This document shows, one piece after another, positions 25,505-33,721 of a DNA stretch of 64,000 nt; positions within the stretch are counted from its first letter, which is position 1, and each line of letters opens with the position of its first letter. Made by a program: the position numbers and the translations under genes. The notes below the pieces were generated by a model. It made no database searches, was not told the DNA's origin, and saw only the letters and a program-made list of their open reading frames with translations. The stretch comes from JBBTCX01 sp964494205 (GTDB taxonomy: Bacteria > Planctomycetota > Phycisphaerae > UBA1845), in NCBI GenBank assembly GCA_964494205.1, contig CAZBRD010000003.1:310001-374000 (forward strand), written 5' to 3'.

Positions 25505-26101
25505 TCAGTTGCCTTTGGGGGCGACCTGACCTGCGCGTTCGACGATTTCAGAGAGGATGAACGATTCGGTTGTGGCGTCGCGGCCAAGGGCGACCCATGC
25601 GTCGTGTTCCGGGGTAATCTTCGCAAGCCCGGTCGTCGAGGGCAGACTGTACCCGAAGAAGGCATAGGCCGCACCGGTGTTGTTGAATTGCCGATCTGGT
25701 GAGGAAAGTCGTTCCTTGTGGACGATGACCTCGATCGAGCTCCATTCGCCCGACTCAGCCTTGTGAAATTGGACTTCAACCCAGCGGCGAATGGGATTGA
25801 TGGTGCTTTCCATCAAGTCGCGCCAGGTGTGGACGTCTGAGCGCCAAGGTTCAGTGATGTGCTGCGAGGGTTCTGGCAGGGTGGTGATGATGCCGTCATT
25901 ACGATCTATGCGATCTAGCTGGTAGCGATGGAGACGCAGGGTCGTCTCCGCCGAAGTCCACAATTGGTCGGCGTACACGGAATCTTCTGAGGCTTCTATT
26001 GATTGCTGCGAGATCAATTGCGCGGGTTTGTGCGAAGCGCACCCTGTTGATAGCGCGAGGAGCGCCAATGTTATCGGGAAAAATTTGCGCGAACCAGCCA
26101 T
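25505..26101 (-). CDS. Putative lipoprotein of unknown function
   Basis: 198 residues from ATG 26101; an upstream in-frame TTG (26137) is less likely. 'MAGSRKFFPITLALLALSTGC' ends in an LSTGC lipobox, so the mature protein should be lipid-anchored. The rest alternates strands and helices ('TTLRLHRYQLDRIDRNDGIITTLP', in part; 'RRWVEVQFHKAESGEWSSIEV'), similar in style to small outer-membrane-associated lipoproteins with one alpha/beta domain. No family recognised. Between two exported-protein genes on the same strand. Confidence 0.65.
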   Translation of the reverse strand: MAGSRKFFPITLALLALSTGCASHKPAQLISQQSIEASEDSVYADQLWTSAETTLRLHRYQLDRIDRNDGIITTLPEPSQHITEPWRSDVHTWRDLMESTINPIRRWVEVQFHKAESGEWSSIEVIVHKERLSSPDRQFNNTGAAYAFFGYSLPSTTGLAKITPEHDAWVALGRDATTESFILSEIVERAGQVAPKGN

Positions 26102-26191
26102 GTCCGGTGATGATACGGCGGTCGGCTCGTTGGTCAACGACCAAACCGTTGTCGTTCCGCATCCTTTCTTGCCGCGGCCATTCCCGGTGAA

Positions 26192-27010
26192 TCAATACAT
26201 CGGGGGGCGACCAGCGTCGGTGAAGTGGGGGCCATCCTGCAATATGATCGGGGCCACGAAATCCCGGACGAAGTTTTCGTTGACCGCGTCGGTGTGGCCG
26301 CCGTAATTGGCGGCGCTGGCAAATGTCGGATCCCAGCGGATGTTTTCAACTTTTGCGGAATAGAGGCCACGGGCTTCGTCTCCGATGTTTGGGGGAAGGT
26401 GGAAGCCGTGCAAACCAGCGGAGCAGGCGCCGCATTTGCTGCGATCGGCCGTGCCGGAAAGCGGGACAAGGATTCCCAATACGGCGTCCTTCTCCGAGGT
26501 GTAAACGGTCAGCTTGTTTTCGATTCGACGTAGTGCCTTTGTGAGGTCGTAATGCGCGCTGACTGACGAGCCGAGCAGGACGGCTGAATCGATGTGGTAT
26601 TTCGATGGCATCTCTTCGAGTGCGTAGACGGCGACGGCTGTGCCGGCGGAGAGCGCGATGACACTCACCGGCGTGCCTGGGTGCTCGTCGATGTATTGGT
26701 ACATGATTTTGGCGAGTTCCGCGCCTTTCTTGCGCTTGCAATCGACGCTGGAGGTTTGATCGACGGCAGTCCCCAAGCCTGTTTGCCAAGGGAAGCTGTA
26801 GAAATCGCCTTTGAAGCCGGCATTACGCAGGCCCGCTTCCACGCACTTGCCGTAGTCCTTGATCGCACTGCCGCCGCCCGCTCCGTCTAGATAGAAGATG
26901 TAGCCGTTGCGGTCGAGGTCGTGGCGATGGGGGCGGTGGGTGGCGCAACCAGAAGCCATGGCGATCGTGATGGCCAAGGTGAACAGAATGAAGCGACTCA
27001 ATTTATTCAT
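26192..27010 (-). CDS. Lipoprotein with alpha/beta-hydrolase fold
   Basis: 272 residues from ATG 27010, with GGAG nine bases upstream. 'MNKLSRFILFTLAITIAMAS' plus GC gives a lipobox ASGC. The hydrolase core shows strand-turn 'VSVIALSAGTAVAVYAL', a nucleophile elbow A-L-S-A-G (Gly-x-Ser-x-Gly with Ala at the first position), a candidate Asp in 'YTSEKDAVLG' and a candidate His in 'NYGGHTDAV'. It could be an esterase, lipase or peptidase anchored at the membrane; the substrate is unknown. It is the first gene of this minus-strand block. Confidence 0.72.
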   Translation of the reverse strand: MNKLSRFILFTLAITIAMASGCATHRPHRHDLDRNGYIFYLDGAGGGSAIKDYGKCVEAGLRNAGFKGDFYSFPWQTGLGTAVDQTSSVDCKRKKGAELAKIMYQYIDEHPGTPVSVIALSAGTAVAVYALEEMPSKYHIDSAVLLGSSVSAHYDLTKALRRIENKLTVYTSEKDAVLGILVPLSGTADRSKCGACSAGLHGFHLPPNIGDEARGLYSAKVENIRWDPTFASAANYGGHTDAVNENFVRDFVAPIILQDGPHFTDAGRPPMY

Positions 27011-27131
27011 TTCAAAGAACTCCATTTGTTGGTGTTCGATGCTCAAAGGCTGATGAGATTACAGCGATATGGTGTGGTGAAAAACGGCTGAGTGTGTGAA
27101 ATTTTTGTTATGGCGGGGGACTCAGTTTTTC

Positions 27132-27195
27132 CCGTGGGTTGAGTTCGCTTGTGCGAACTCAACCCACGGCTATTCACGAGCAGCCTTTCAGGCTG
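27132..27195 (+). repeat. Double-hairpin repeat, family F copy 4
   Basis: A perfect 17-bp stem: CCGTGGGTTGAGTTCGC (27132-27148), loop TTGT, exact complement 27153-27169. CTATT and a spacer follow, then CAGCC TTTCA GGCTG (27181-27195). Downstream to 27409 there are short ATTACCGTATTAATTACCG direct repeats (about 27224-27252) and nothing else recognised. Confidence 0.8.
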
Positions 27196-27409
27196 CGGCG
27201 ATAGTTGTCCAATCGTATCAATCACCGTTATTAATTACCGTATTAATTACCGTATCTTCCACCGTTCCCACCTTATCACGCGCCGCACCAACTGAACTAT
27301 AGCGCTGGCAAACTAAGGCGGGAAGAATTTGGCGCATGCGAGAGAACGTGGCACGCTGAAGGGAGTATTGTGCGCTGAGGGACTATGGCTGGTGTTTTTC
27401 AGCCCTTGT

Positions 27410-28456
27410 TCAGCCTTCTCTGGGGGAAGTGTCCTTAGTGGATTCAATAAGTCGGAACTCGACCGGGTCGGGCTGATTGTTTAGCTCGAGTCCCTTGGGT
27501 AGTTGGAACTCGGGGACGAACGAGCGGAGGACGCCGAGGTCTTCGAAATCAGGGTCTTTGAGTTGCACGAGGCCGAAGGCGCGGGATTCGCCGCGCAGGA
27601 GCTTTCCGACTTCTTCGGTCGGACCGGAAACGGAAATCGTTTGCGTGACCAGCGTGAGCGGGGCTCCTTCGGCAGTGACCGCACGAATGGGGCGCTGAAG
27701 GTTGGCGAAGCTCATTGCCAGGCGAATAGGGACCGCGGGGACTTCAGCTGTTGTGCGTGCCGATTGGACCGTGGCCGTCACGTCGACGTTGCGCGGCGAG
27801 AACTCGGCGTCTGTGCCGAATTGCTTTGCTTCAAGTGGAACGACGATGGTGATCGGTTCGCCGGTGAGGCGTTCGCGAAGTTGACGCTCGACTTCTGCGG
27901 TGACGTCGAGCACGTTCCATTGGTTAGTGGAGGCGAGTTCCAGGGCGCGACTTTCGCGCATCTTGCAGGCGACTTTCGACGGCTGAATGACCGGCTTCGA
28001 TTCGTAACCCAGCGTCAAACGGTCGGTGGCCAGCACGATTTCTTTCGTGACGATGCGATCGACTTTCAGCGGTAAATCGGCGGGTTGAACGGAAACAACC
28101 GTGAGGCGCTGGTAGTCGCGAGAGATTTCGGTCAGTTGGCGTTTCAAGGTGTCGTGTTCAATCGGGAAAGATGCACCGCCGATTTGCATCTTGAGATTCT
28201 CGGGAACCGGGACGCGGAACTTCATGAGCTTGGAGGTCTGAACGGATTCAATAGCGCGGCGTGGACCGGTGATCTGAATCTCGAACGAGCGGGTTGGGTT
28301 GTCGAGGCTGACGATGAGGTCAGAATTTGGCTCAGAAGGAACCGGTTCGATCGCGATGGTGATCGAGGCTGTTTCGTTGACCATGCTATCGGCGGCGGTC
28401 CAGATAAGCAGGGTAAGCACCACCGTTACGCCGAGCAGTTTGAATGTATCGATCAT
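27410..28456 (-). CDS. cdaR: YbbR-domain protein, probable regulator of diadenylate cyclase
   Basis: 348 residues: a single N-terminal membrane helix (TFKLLGVTVVLTLLIWTAA) followed by about three to four YbbR-type beta repeats, seen as recurring 'V.V......V......V.VP.RL' stretches such as 'PAVPIRLAMSF' and 'ITIVVPLEAKQFG'. It overlaps the cyclase gene by 4 bp, the cdaA-cdaR arrangement known from Firmicutes, where CdaR modulates CdaA from outside the membrane. Low sequence conservation of YbbR domains makes context the main evidence. Confidence 0.78.
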   Translation of the reverse strand: MIDTFKLLGVTVVLTLLIWTAADSMVNETASITIAIEPVPSEPNSDLIVSLDNPTRSFEIQITGPRRAIESVQTSKLMKFRVPVPENLKMQIGGASFPIEHDTLKRQLTEISRDYQRLTVVSVQPADLPLKVDRIVTKEIVLATDRLTLGYESKPVIQPSKVACKMRESRALELASTNQWNVLDVTAEVERQLRERLTGEPITIVVPLEAKQFGTDAEFSPRNVDVTATVQSARTTAEVPAVPIRLAMSFANLQRPIRAVTAEGAPLTLVTQTISVSGPTEEVGKLLRGESRAFGLVQLKDPDFEDLGVLRSFVPEFQLPKGLELNNQPDPVEFRLIESTKDTSPREG

Positions 28457-29349
28457 GCGGCACCGTGGGCTGCGGCGGGGGCAGTGGGTCGAGTCGAATC
28501 GGTTTGCGCGGGCGGAGTGGGCGTTTCGCCGTGCAATTCGCGGTTGAGCAAATCGCGAAGGGATGAAGGGGTGAGATTACGATGGAACTTGCCCGCTAAC
28601 GCGACGGCAATCCTGCCGGTTTCCTCGCTGACTACGACTACGACCGCGTCGGCCTCTTCGCTCATGCCGAGGGCGGCGCGATGTCGGCTGCCCATGGAAC
28701 GATCGACCGAATCGGAATCAGCCAGCGGAAACTGGCAACCAGCCGCAGTGATTCTGCCATGTTGCACAATAACACCCAAATCGTGCAACGGCGTTCCGGG
28801 CCAGAAGATGGTTTCGAGGAGTTCGGGGGAAACGGCTGCGTCGAGCTTCACGCCAGATTCAATGATCGCTTCCAGTTCTGCACCTCGCTCAATGGCGATG
28901 ATCGCACCGATGCGACGGGTGGAGAGCCGTTCGGCAGCCTCGACGATGGCGTCGATGGATGGTTCCGGCGTGCGCATGAGCCTTTGGAGCCATCCGCCTT
29001 CGCCGACTTTGAGCAACATTCGGCGAAGTTCAGATTGAAACGCGACGAGAGAGACGAGGAACACGCCGAGCAGGAAATAGGGGTAGAGAAGCTTAATTCG
29101 TTCTGAATCGAACTGGTCGGCGATGATCCAAACTGCTGCGGCGCTGACGGCGAGAATGATTAAGACTGCGCGGATGAGGCGGGCACCACGTGTGCCCTGC
29201 AGGAAGCGGAGAACGGTGTAGACCACGCTTCCGATGATGAGCATTTCGAGGGCGACGATCCACGGTTGATCGGAGACGCGCTCGACGAGGGAACGGAATA
29301 CATGGCGGTAGGAAATGTCGGCAAGGAATATTGGCCAGTGCGCGAGCAT
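28453..29349 (-). CDS. cdaA: Diadenylate cyclase (CdaA/DacA type) with altered DGA motif
   Basis: 298 residues; would make c-di-AMP from two ATP at the inner face of the membrane. Three N-terminal membrane helices (about 30-50, 60-78, 88-105) precede the DAC domain. 'RRIGAIIAIERGAEL' and 'SRHRAALGMSEEADAVVVVVSE' (in part) are normal, the latter holding the RHR motif. The usual LHDGAV reads LHDLGV: codons 28782-28774 give Asp190-Leu191-Gly192. The Asp is kept but the Gly-Ala pair is changed, so activity needs proof. It is followed by cdaR with a 4-bp overlap. Confidence 0.85.
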   Translation of the reverse strand: MLAHWPIFLADISYRHVFRSLVERVSDQPWIVALEMLIIGSVVYTVLRFLQGTRGARLIRAVLIILAVSAAAVWIIADQFDSERIKLLYPYFLLGVFLVSLVAFQSELRRMLLKVGEGGWLQRLMRTPEPSIDAIVEAAERLSTRRIGAIIAIERGAELEAIIESGVKLDAAVSPELLETIFWPGTPLHDLGVIVQHGRITAAGCQFPLADSDSVDRSMGSRHRAALGMSEEADAVVVVVSEETGRIAVALAGKFHRNLTPSSLRDLLNRELHGETPTPPAQTDSTRPTAPAAAHGAA

Positions 29350-29462
29350 GTGCGATTAGATTCCTACGAGTCCGTTCAATAGGTGCATCCTTTTTTGGAG
29401 TATAGACGGCGCTATTTCGAGAGGCAATCGTGAAACTACTGCTCCGTCACAGCCAAGATTCA

Positions 29463-29542
29463 GGGTGGCATGGTCAAGCGTCAGCTTGGCCATGGACTTC
29501 GGCGTTACGCCACGGCCTTGCTGCGGCAAGACCGTGCCACCC
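29463..29542 (+). repeat. Repeat family C, double copy
   Basis: GGGTGGCATGGTCAAGCGTC then AGCTTGGCCATGGAC, followed by GCGTTACGCCACGGCCTTGC and ending ACCGTGCCACCC: two degenerate family C palindromes back to back in the gap between the glycan cluster and cdaA. Confidence 0.6.
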
Positions 29543-29573
29543 GGCAACCCGACGATTAAGCTGAAACGCAGCA

Positions 29574-30752
29574 CTAGTCGCGATGGCACGCACCGACTTC
29601 GACAAGCTCTGGTTCAGGTGATGTTTTAGGCCGTTGCGCCGATGTTGTATTTGTCTTTTTCGTGACCGAAGGCTTGCTCGTTGCCAGCTTGGGACATTTC
29701 GAGACCCATAGATTCACGAACTGTTCCGCGGTGGCTGTCCAGGACAGGTCGCGCGCGTATTTGAACGCGTTGTTCACGCGAAACTGCCGTTGTTCCGGGT
29801 CATTGATCAGTTCGAGGACACGTTGTGCGTGAGCAACGGGTGAATCGGTCGCTATCAGGTAAGGGCTGAAAGTCTCGCCGCAGAGATAGTCTTTTTTCCA
29901 TGGGTTGGTGTAAGCCGCGATGACGGTGCGGCGACGAGCGTAAGCCTCGACGATGGCCATACGACCGTCGACGAAGGCGAAGCAATGCTTGGGGATCTGA
30001 TCCCGAGCGGCAGGGGTTGGCTTGTGGAATATGACGGGGAGGCGTTCGCGACCGATCCGTTCTTCGAGCGACTCTTTAAGGGAACCGTTGCCATAAACAT
30101 GCAGTTCAAAGGGTTTGGCAGGCAGACGGTTTGATTCGTTCAAAATGCGAATGCTGTCCACATACATGGAGATGCCGGTGTCTGGCTCTAGGCGACCTAT
30201 GAAGATGGCGGAATTGGGCGGTGGTTCTTTTTGCTGGGTGATGTCGTCGGCCAGGGGGAAGAGACCTTGGTCGGGGCAGAGGTTCGGCTTCACGTCGAGC
30301 CAGCGTTCGATGAATCGGCCGTCGTGGACGATGCCCGCAACCCATTTTTGTGCGCGTTGGGCACGCTGGCGCTCGGTGTCGGGGACCGGGTATTTGCCGG
30401 ACATCCCGTGCCGCGTGAGGAACACTCTGCTCGAATCGATGAAAGGTGCGAGCATGTTGCGGAGATACTCAAGCATCAGCGTGTTCGACACTTGAATGAT
30501 GTCGGCGGAGCGAAAGAGGGAGACGTTTCTGACGAACCACGCGCGGCAGCGGATCTTGGAGCGGGTGGCAGGGAAGCGATGAATCGTTGCCCCTTCGTGT
30601 TCTTCAATTTCAGGTTGGTCGTCCTTCGTGGCACCTGAAACGATCGTGACGGTGTGACCCAGATCTACGAGAGCGCGACTGAGATTTCGCAAATAGGTCT
30701 CGACGCCGCCAAATGATGGGTAATAGCGCTGTGCGAGAAGAGTGATCTTCAT
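29574..30752 (-). CDS. Glycosyltransferase, GT4 family
   Basis: 392 residues. 'RYYPSFGGVETYLRNLSRAL' is the typical GT4 N-terminal loop binding the acceptor, 'IFIGRLEPDTGISMYVDSI' starts the donor domain, and 'FAFVDGRMAIVEAYARRRTV' takes the place of the E-x7-E segment. The last 30 residues are Thr/Lys-rich and probably disordered. It is the final gene of the leftward glycan operon, overlapping the methyltransferase upstream by 4 bp. Confidence 0.87.
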   Translation of the reverse strand: MKITLLAQRYYPSFGGVETYLRNLSRALVDLGHTVTIVSGATKDDQPEIEEHEGATIHRFPATRSKIRCRAWFVRNVSLFRSADIIQVSNTLMLEYLRNMLAPFIDSSRVFLTRHGMSGKYPVPDTERQRAQRAQKWVAGIVHDGRFIERWLDVKPNLCPDQGLFPLADDITQQKEPPPNSAIFIGRLEPDTGISMYVDSIRILNESNRLPAKPFELHVYGNGSLKESLEERIGRERLPVIFHKPTPAARDQIPKHCFAFVDGRMAIVEAYARRRTVIAAYTNPWKKDYLCGETFSPYLIATDSPVAHAQRVLELINDPEQRQFRVNNAFKYARDLSWTATAEQFVNLWVSKCPKLATSKPSVTKKTNTTSAQRPKTSPEPELVEVGACHRD

Positions 30753-31690
30753 GAAGAAACCTCGGTAAGTGGTTGGTCAGAGTGCGTGGGCGACGGATTG
30801 TTTGATGGATTCGGAATATCTCTTGATGATCCAGAGACCCTCACCCCGACCCGTCGTGCTTCCTCCTCGGGCGCACTCCGTCTAATAGTGAGAGGGAGAA
30901 CTAGGGGCTGAGTTACTGCGGCTAGTGTTGTGCGTACTCTATTGGTGACAGCGAATACGTTTGGAACAACTAAGCCGGGGTCGATGGTTACGCGGGCATC
31001 CGTTGCAATGTGGTCGTCGATAAAGCGAGACACGTCGGAAATCAGATAGTCGTGGAAGATGATTAGCCCGCCAGGGGCCATGTGCGGCAGCCAGGATTCG
31101 AAATCTTTTCTCACGCCTTCGTATGAATGGTCGGCATCGATGAGCAGCAAGCGGATCGGGTTGCCTGGATAGCGGGTTGCAACGTCAGTTGTGAGGCCGA
31201 CGAGGGGCGTTATGCGGTCGGCGAGCTCAGCCTGGCGGACGCGTTGGTCGAAGGCGTCGCGCGTGCTGCCGCCGAAGCGAGTGATTGAGTCGTAGTTTGT
31301 GTTTCCCTCCTTGGTGCCGGCGAATGTGTCTACTGCGTAGACGTTGCCGCTACGACGAACGCGGGCGGCGGTGGCGAGGTAGCAGGTGGTGAGGCCGGTC
31401 CATGAGCCGAGCTCGACGATGTCGCCGCGAGCGGGCCAGGTGATTGCGAGCTTGTAGATCGCGAGGAGCTGATCGGCGGGCATCATGCCGTCGCCGGCGG
31501 ACCAGTGGATGCGCGACCAAAGTTGCGTGAGACCTGCAACGGCGTCGTGATCGAGATCGAGGGCGTCGAAGGGGAGATGGAAATTGCGACTGAGGCCAAC
31601 GGAGCGGAGTGAGCGGATGGCGAGCCTGGCGGCTCGGTGGCCGAGGCGCGTGCTGCAAACGGGATAGAAGAGGCGGCGGAGGTTAGTCAT
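30749..31690 (-). CDS. SAM-dependent methyltransferase, repeat-encoded C-terminus
   Basis: 313 residues. 'GDIVELGSWTGLTTCYLA' is motif I, 'VYAVDTFAGTKEGN' motif II, and 'IRLLLIDADHSYEGVRKDFESW' (in part) the cephalosporin-hydroxylase/CmcI-like Asp region of class I methyltransferases acting on sugars. It probably methylates a glycan residue or caps the chain. The final 48 residues from about 'TIRRSAPEEEARR' onward are encoded by a long-form family A repeat (30836-30898) and a tail, and have no family equivalent. 4-bp overlaps on both sides show tight coupling. Confidence 0.85.
   Translation of the reverse strand: MTNLRRLFYPVCSTRLGHRAARLAIRSLRSVGLSRNFHLPFDALDLDHDAVAGLTQLWSRIHWSAGDGMMPADQLLAIYKLAITWPARGDIVELGSWTGLTTCYLATAARVRRSGNVYAVDTFAGTKEGNTNYDSITRFGGSTRDAFDQRVRQAELADRITPLVGLTTDVATRYPGNPIRLLLIDADHSYEGVRKDFESWLPHMAPGGLIIFHDYLISDVSRFIDDHIATDARVTIDPGLVVPNVFAVTNRVRTTLAAVTQPLVLPLTIRRSAPEEEARRVGVRVSGSSRDIPNPSNNPSPTHSDQPLTEVSS
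30836..30898 (-). repeat. Family A repeat, long form, inside the methyltransferase 3' end
   Basis: Starts GACCCTCACCCCGACCCGTC and ends GTGAGAGGGAG. Compared with the 38-bp short form it holds an extra block containing GTCGTG, TCGG and CTCCGTCTAA, shared with 34943-35004. It is read through in frame as the C-terminus of the enzyme. Confidence 0.75.
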
Positions 31691-32583
31691 GCAACCTCCG
31701 ACTTGATAAAGGATTGATGAGCGGGGTGGTCCGCATGGCGGACCCTACTTGGTGCCTGATTTGTGCGGTCGGCCATGGCGTGCTGGTGCGCGTGACAGCA
31801 GTTTTTCCGCGCGAACATGAGAAGCATGAGGCCGAGTTGGTTGTCGAGTGCGGAACGGTGGTGCATCCAATCAACATTGCGATGAAAGACGTTGCGGGCC
31901 CATTGATCGCTGAGTGCTTGATAGAACCCTAGGCCGTGGATGGTGATGTCGGTCAGGCCGATGGCGGCGGCGCGGCGGGCGAGTTCGCGACGCGAGTAGG
32001 GGAGTTCCATGCCGTACGGCCAACAACTGCGAAGTTCGAGATATTTCTTCCAGAGACGATAGGGCGGGCACCATGCGTTGGGGACAGAGACGATGACCAT
32101 TCCGCCGGGTTTGAGGGTGTCATGGTGCGCGCGGATTGTGGCGGTACGATCGTCATGCCGGAAGTGCTCGATGACACCAATGGAGATGGCGACGTCGAAC
32201 TGATTGAGCAGGCTGGGGTCGAGGTTGAGCAGATCGCCGGAGCGGAAATCGGCGCGGAGGTTGAGGCGGTCGAAACGCTGGCGAGCGGCTGTAAGCGCTT
32301 TGTCGTTGGCGTCGAGAAGCGTGACGTTTGCGCCGTGTTGGGCGAGCAGGACGGATAGATCGCCGCGACCGCTGCCTAGTTCGATGGTGCGTAGACCGGC
32401 GATACGGCCGAAGGTGCGAGCGAGATTGTCGACGATCAGTGCCCAGCGCGGACTGCTGCGTTCGCGAGCGAGGAGGGCGTCGTCGCGCTCGGCGGGAATT
32501 TCGCGAGACCAGAGTTTTTCCCATACGGGCGATGGCGCGATCGAGGTTGTTGCGAGACTTGCGTCGTGGATCGCGGTGGTCAT
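31687..32583 (-). CDS. SAM-dependent methyltransferase, repeat-encoded tail
   Basis: 298 residues. 'LRTIELGSGRGDLSVLLAQHG' (in part) is motif I with the next Asp at 'VTLLDAND'; 'FDVAISIGVIEHF' and 'LKPGGMVIVSVPN' are the later class I motifs. The SAM domain ends near 'GLMLLMFARKN'. The last 37 residues include 'SRVRHADHPAHQ', encoded by family E repeat 31726-31748, and look non-homologous. The start overlaps the GT2 stop by 4 bp. The acceptor is unknown; a chain-terminal sugar of the exported glycan is plausible, because such caps often set chain length in ABC-dependent systems. Confidence 0.85.
   Translation of the reverse strand: MTTAIHDASLATTSIAPSPVWEKLWSREIPAERDDALLARERSSPRWALIVDNLARTFGRIAGLRTIELGSGRGDLSVLLAQHGANVTLLDANDKALTAARQRFDRLNLRADFRSGDLLNLDPSLLNQFDVAISIGVIEHFRHDDRTATIRAHHDTLKPGGMVIVSVPNAWCPPYRLWKKYLELRSCWPYGMELPYSRRELARRAAAIGLTDITIHGLGFYQALSDQWARNVFHRNVDWMHHRSALDNQLGLMLLMFARKNCCHAHQHAMADRTNQAPSRVRHADHPAHQSFIKSEVA
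31726..31748 (-). repeat. Family E repeat inside a methyltransferase 3' end
   Basis: GTGGTCCGCATGGCGGACCC then TAC: the same core as 706-731, here in the C-terminal codons of the methyltransferase. Confidence 0.75.
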
Positions 32584-33647
32584 GCGGTCACCGCCTTTGT
32601 CGCAGAATTGTCGTTAGCTAAGGCCGCTCCCTTGGGGTCGCGGTTCTGAGATTCCCCTTGCTTGCGCAAGGAGCTCTGAATTGTGATGAAATCCTGGTGG
32701 CGGTTTGTTCGAGGTGCGATTGTAGCTAGCGCGTTTTTGAGCGTTTGAAGCGAGCGTCGGTTTTTCAATGATTCCAGCCAGTAACACCTTGCGGTGAGGC
32801 GGTCGTTGCAACGGCTGAAGTCGTAAGCCAGTTGGTCGCAAGTGGCTGCGAGGTTTTGTTTGATGATTCGACGCTGCGCACGCGTCAGGTCATTGAACGA
32901 ATCGAGCATTGTGCGAAGAGTCGTGCGGCGGCCTAGGGTGTTTCGATGGGCGTCGGTGCGGGCGATGCTGCCGGGCGTTTGGTGGTGTAAACAGAGCGGT
33001 TCGTCGACGAACCCGACGCGGCAAACGCGAGCGACCATTAGATAGAAGAGCCATTCTTCTGCGTATGCGGGGTCGGGCTGGAAACGGATGGAGTCGCCGA
33101 TGACTTCCCTGCGAACCATGCCGACGATGGTGCTTATGAAATACTCGCGCAAGAGCATGTCGAACAAATTGGCCGAACACGTTTTCAGGTTGGGGGCGAT
33201 TTCAGTACTTGTGACGTTGCGAGCGTGCGGGGCGAAGTTGCGGAAGACGCTATCGTGGCGGCGGCCGTCTATGTCGAAGCAGGCGCTGTCGCTGTAGACG
33301 AAGCCGAGTTCGGGGCGGAGATCGAAGAGTTCAATTTGTCGGGCGAGTTTGTTGGGTAGAAACTCGTCGTCAGAATCGAGAAAGCAAATGAAGCGACCTT
33401 GCGAAGCATTGATACCGCGATTGCGGGCGGCGCAAGGGCCGGTGTTGGTCTGATGGAGAACGCGAAGCCGGTCGCCAAGTTTCTCTGAATATGAGCTGAG
33501 GAAAACGAAGGTGTCGTCGGTGGAGCCGTCATCGATGATGATGAGTTCCCAGTCGGTGTACGTTTGCGCGATGACGGAATCAATAGCGCGGGGGAGCAGT
33601 GTCGCGCGGTTGTACGTCGGAATGATGACGGATACGGTCGGCGACAT
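32580..33647 (-). CDS. Glycosyltransferase, GT2 family, repeat-encoded tail
   Basis: 355 residues with a GT-A fold. 'SVIIPTYNRATLLPRAIDSV' opens the nucleotide domain, 'WELIIIDDGSTDDT' gives the first Asp pair, and 'RFICFLDSDDEFLPNKLARQ' the DxD metal motif. It transfers a sugar from a nucleotide donor at the cytoplasmic face. The last 30 residues, with 'SLRKQGESQNRDPKGAA', come from a family B repeat (32620-32682). It overlaps the next methyltransferase by 4 bp. Confidence 0.9.
   Translation of the reverse strand: MSPTVSVIIPTYNRATLLPRAIDSVIAQTYTDWELIIIDDGSTDDTFVFLSSYSEKLGDRLRVLHQTNTGPCAARNRGINASQGRFICFLDSDDEFLPNKLARQIELFDLRPELGFVYSDSACFDIDGRRHDSVFRNFAPHARNVTSTEIAPNLKTCSANLFDMLLREYFISTIVGMVRREVIGDSIRFQPDPAYAEEWLFYLMVARVCRVGFVDEPLCLHHQTPGSIARTDAHRNTLGRRTTLRTMLDSFNDLTRAQRRIIKQNLAATCDQLAYDFSRCNDRLTARCYWLESLKNRRSLQTLKNALATIAPRTNRHQDFITIQSSLRKQGESQNRDPKGAALANDNSATKAVTA
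32620..32682 (-). repeat. Family B composite repeat in a GT2 3' end
   Basis: AAGGCCGCTCCCTTGGGGTC then GCGGTTC, followed by the palindrome CCCTTGCTTGCGCAAGG. Read on the minus strand it encodes LRKQG...NRD.KGAA, the same peptide pattern as the insert in the methyltransferase at 19741-19803. Confidence 0.8.
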
Positions 33648-33721
33648 AGTTGGTTATCGGCACAAAAAAGGGCGATTTGGAGTTCGACGAAGTAGCGGAA
33701 ATAGAGCGAATGAGGGGTTCG

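Noticed and set aside
29356..29589. 77-codon minus ORF after the glycan cluster
   Set aside because: Made almost wholly of family C repeat sequence, no ribosome site.
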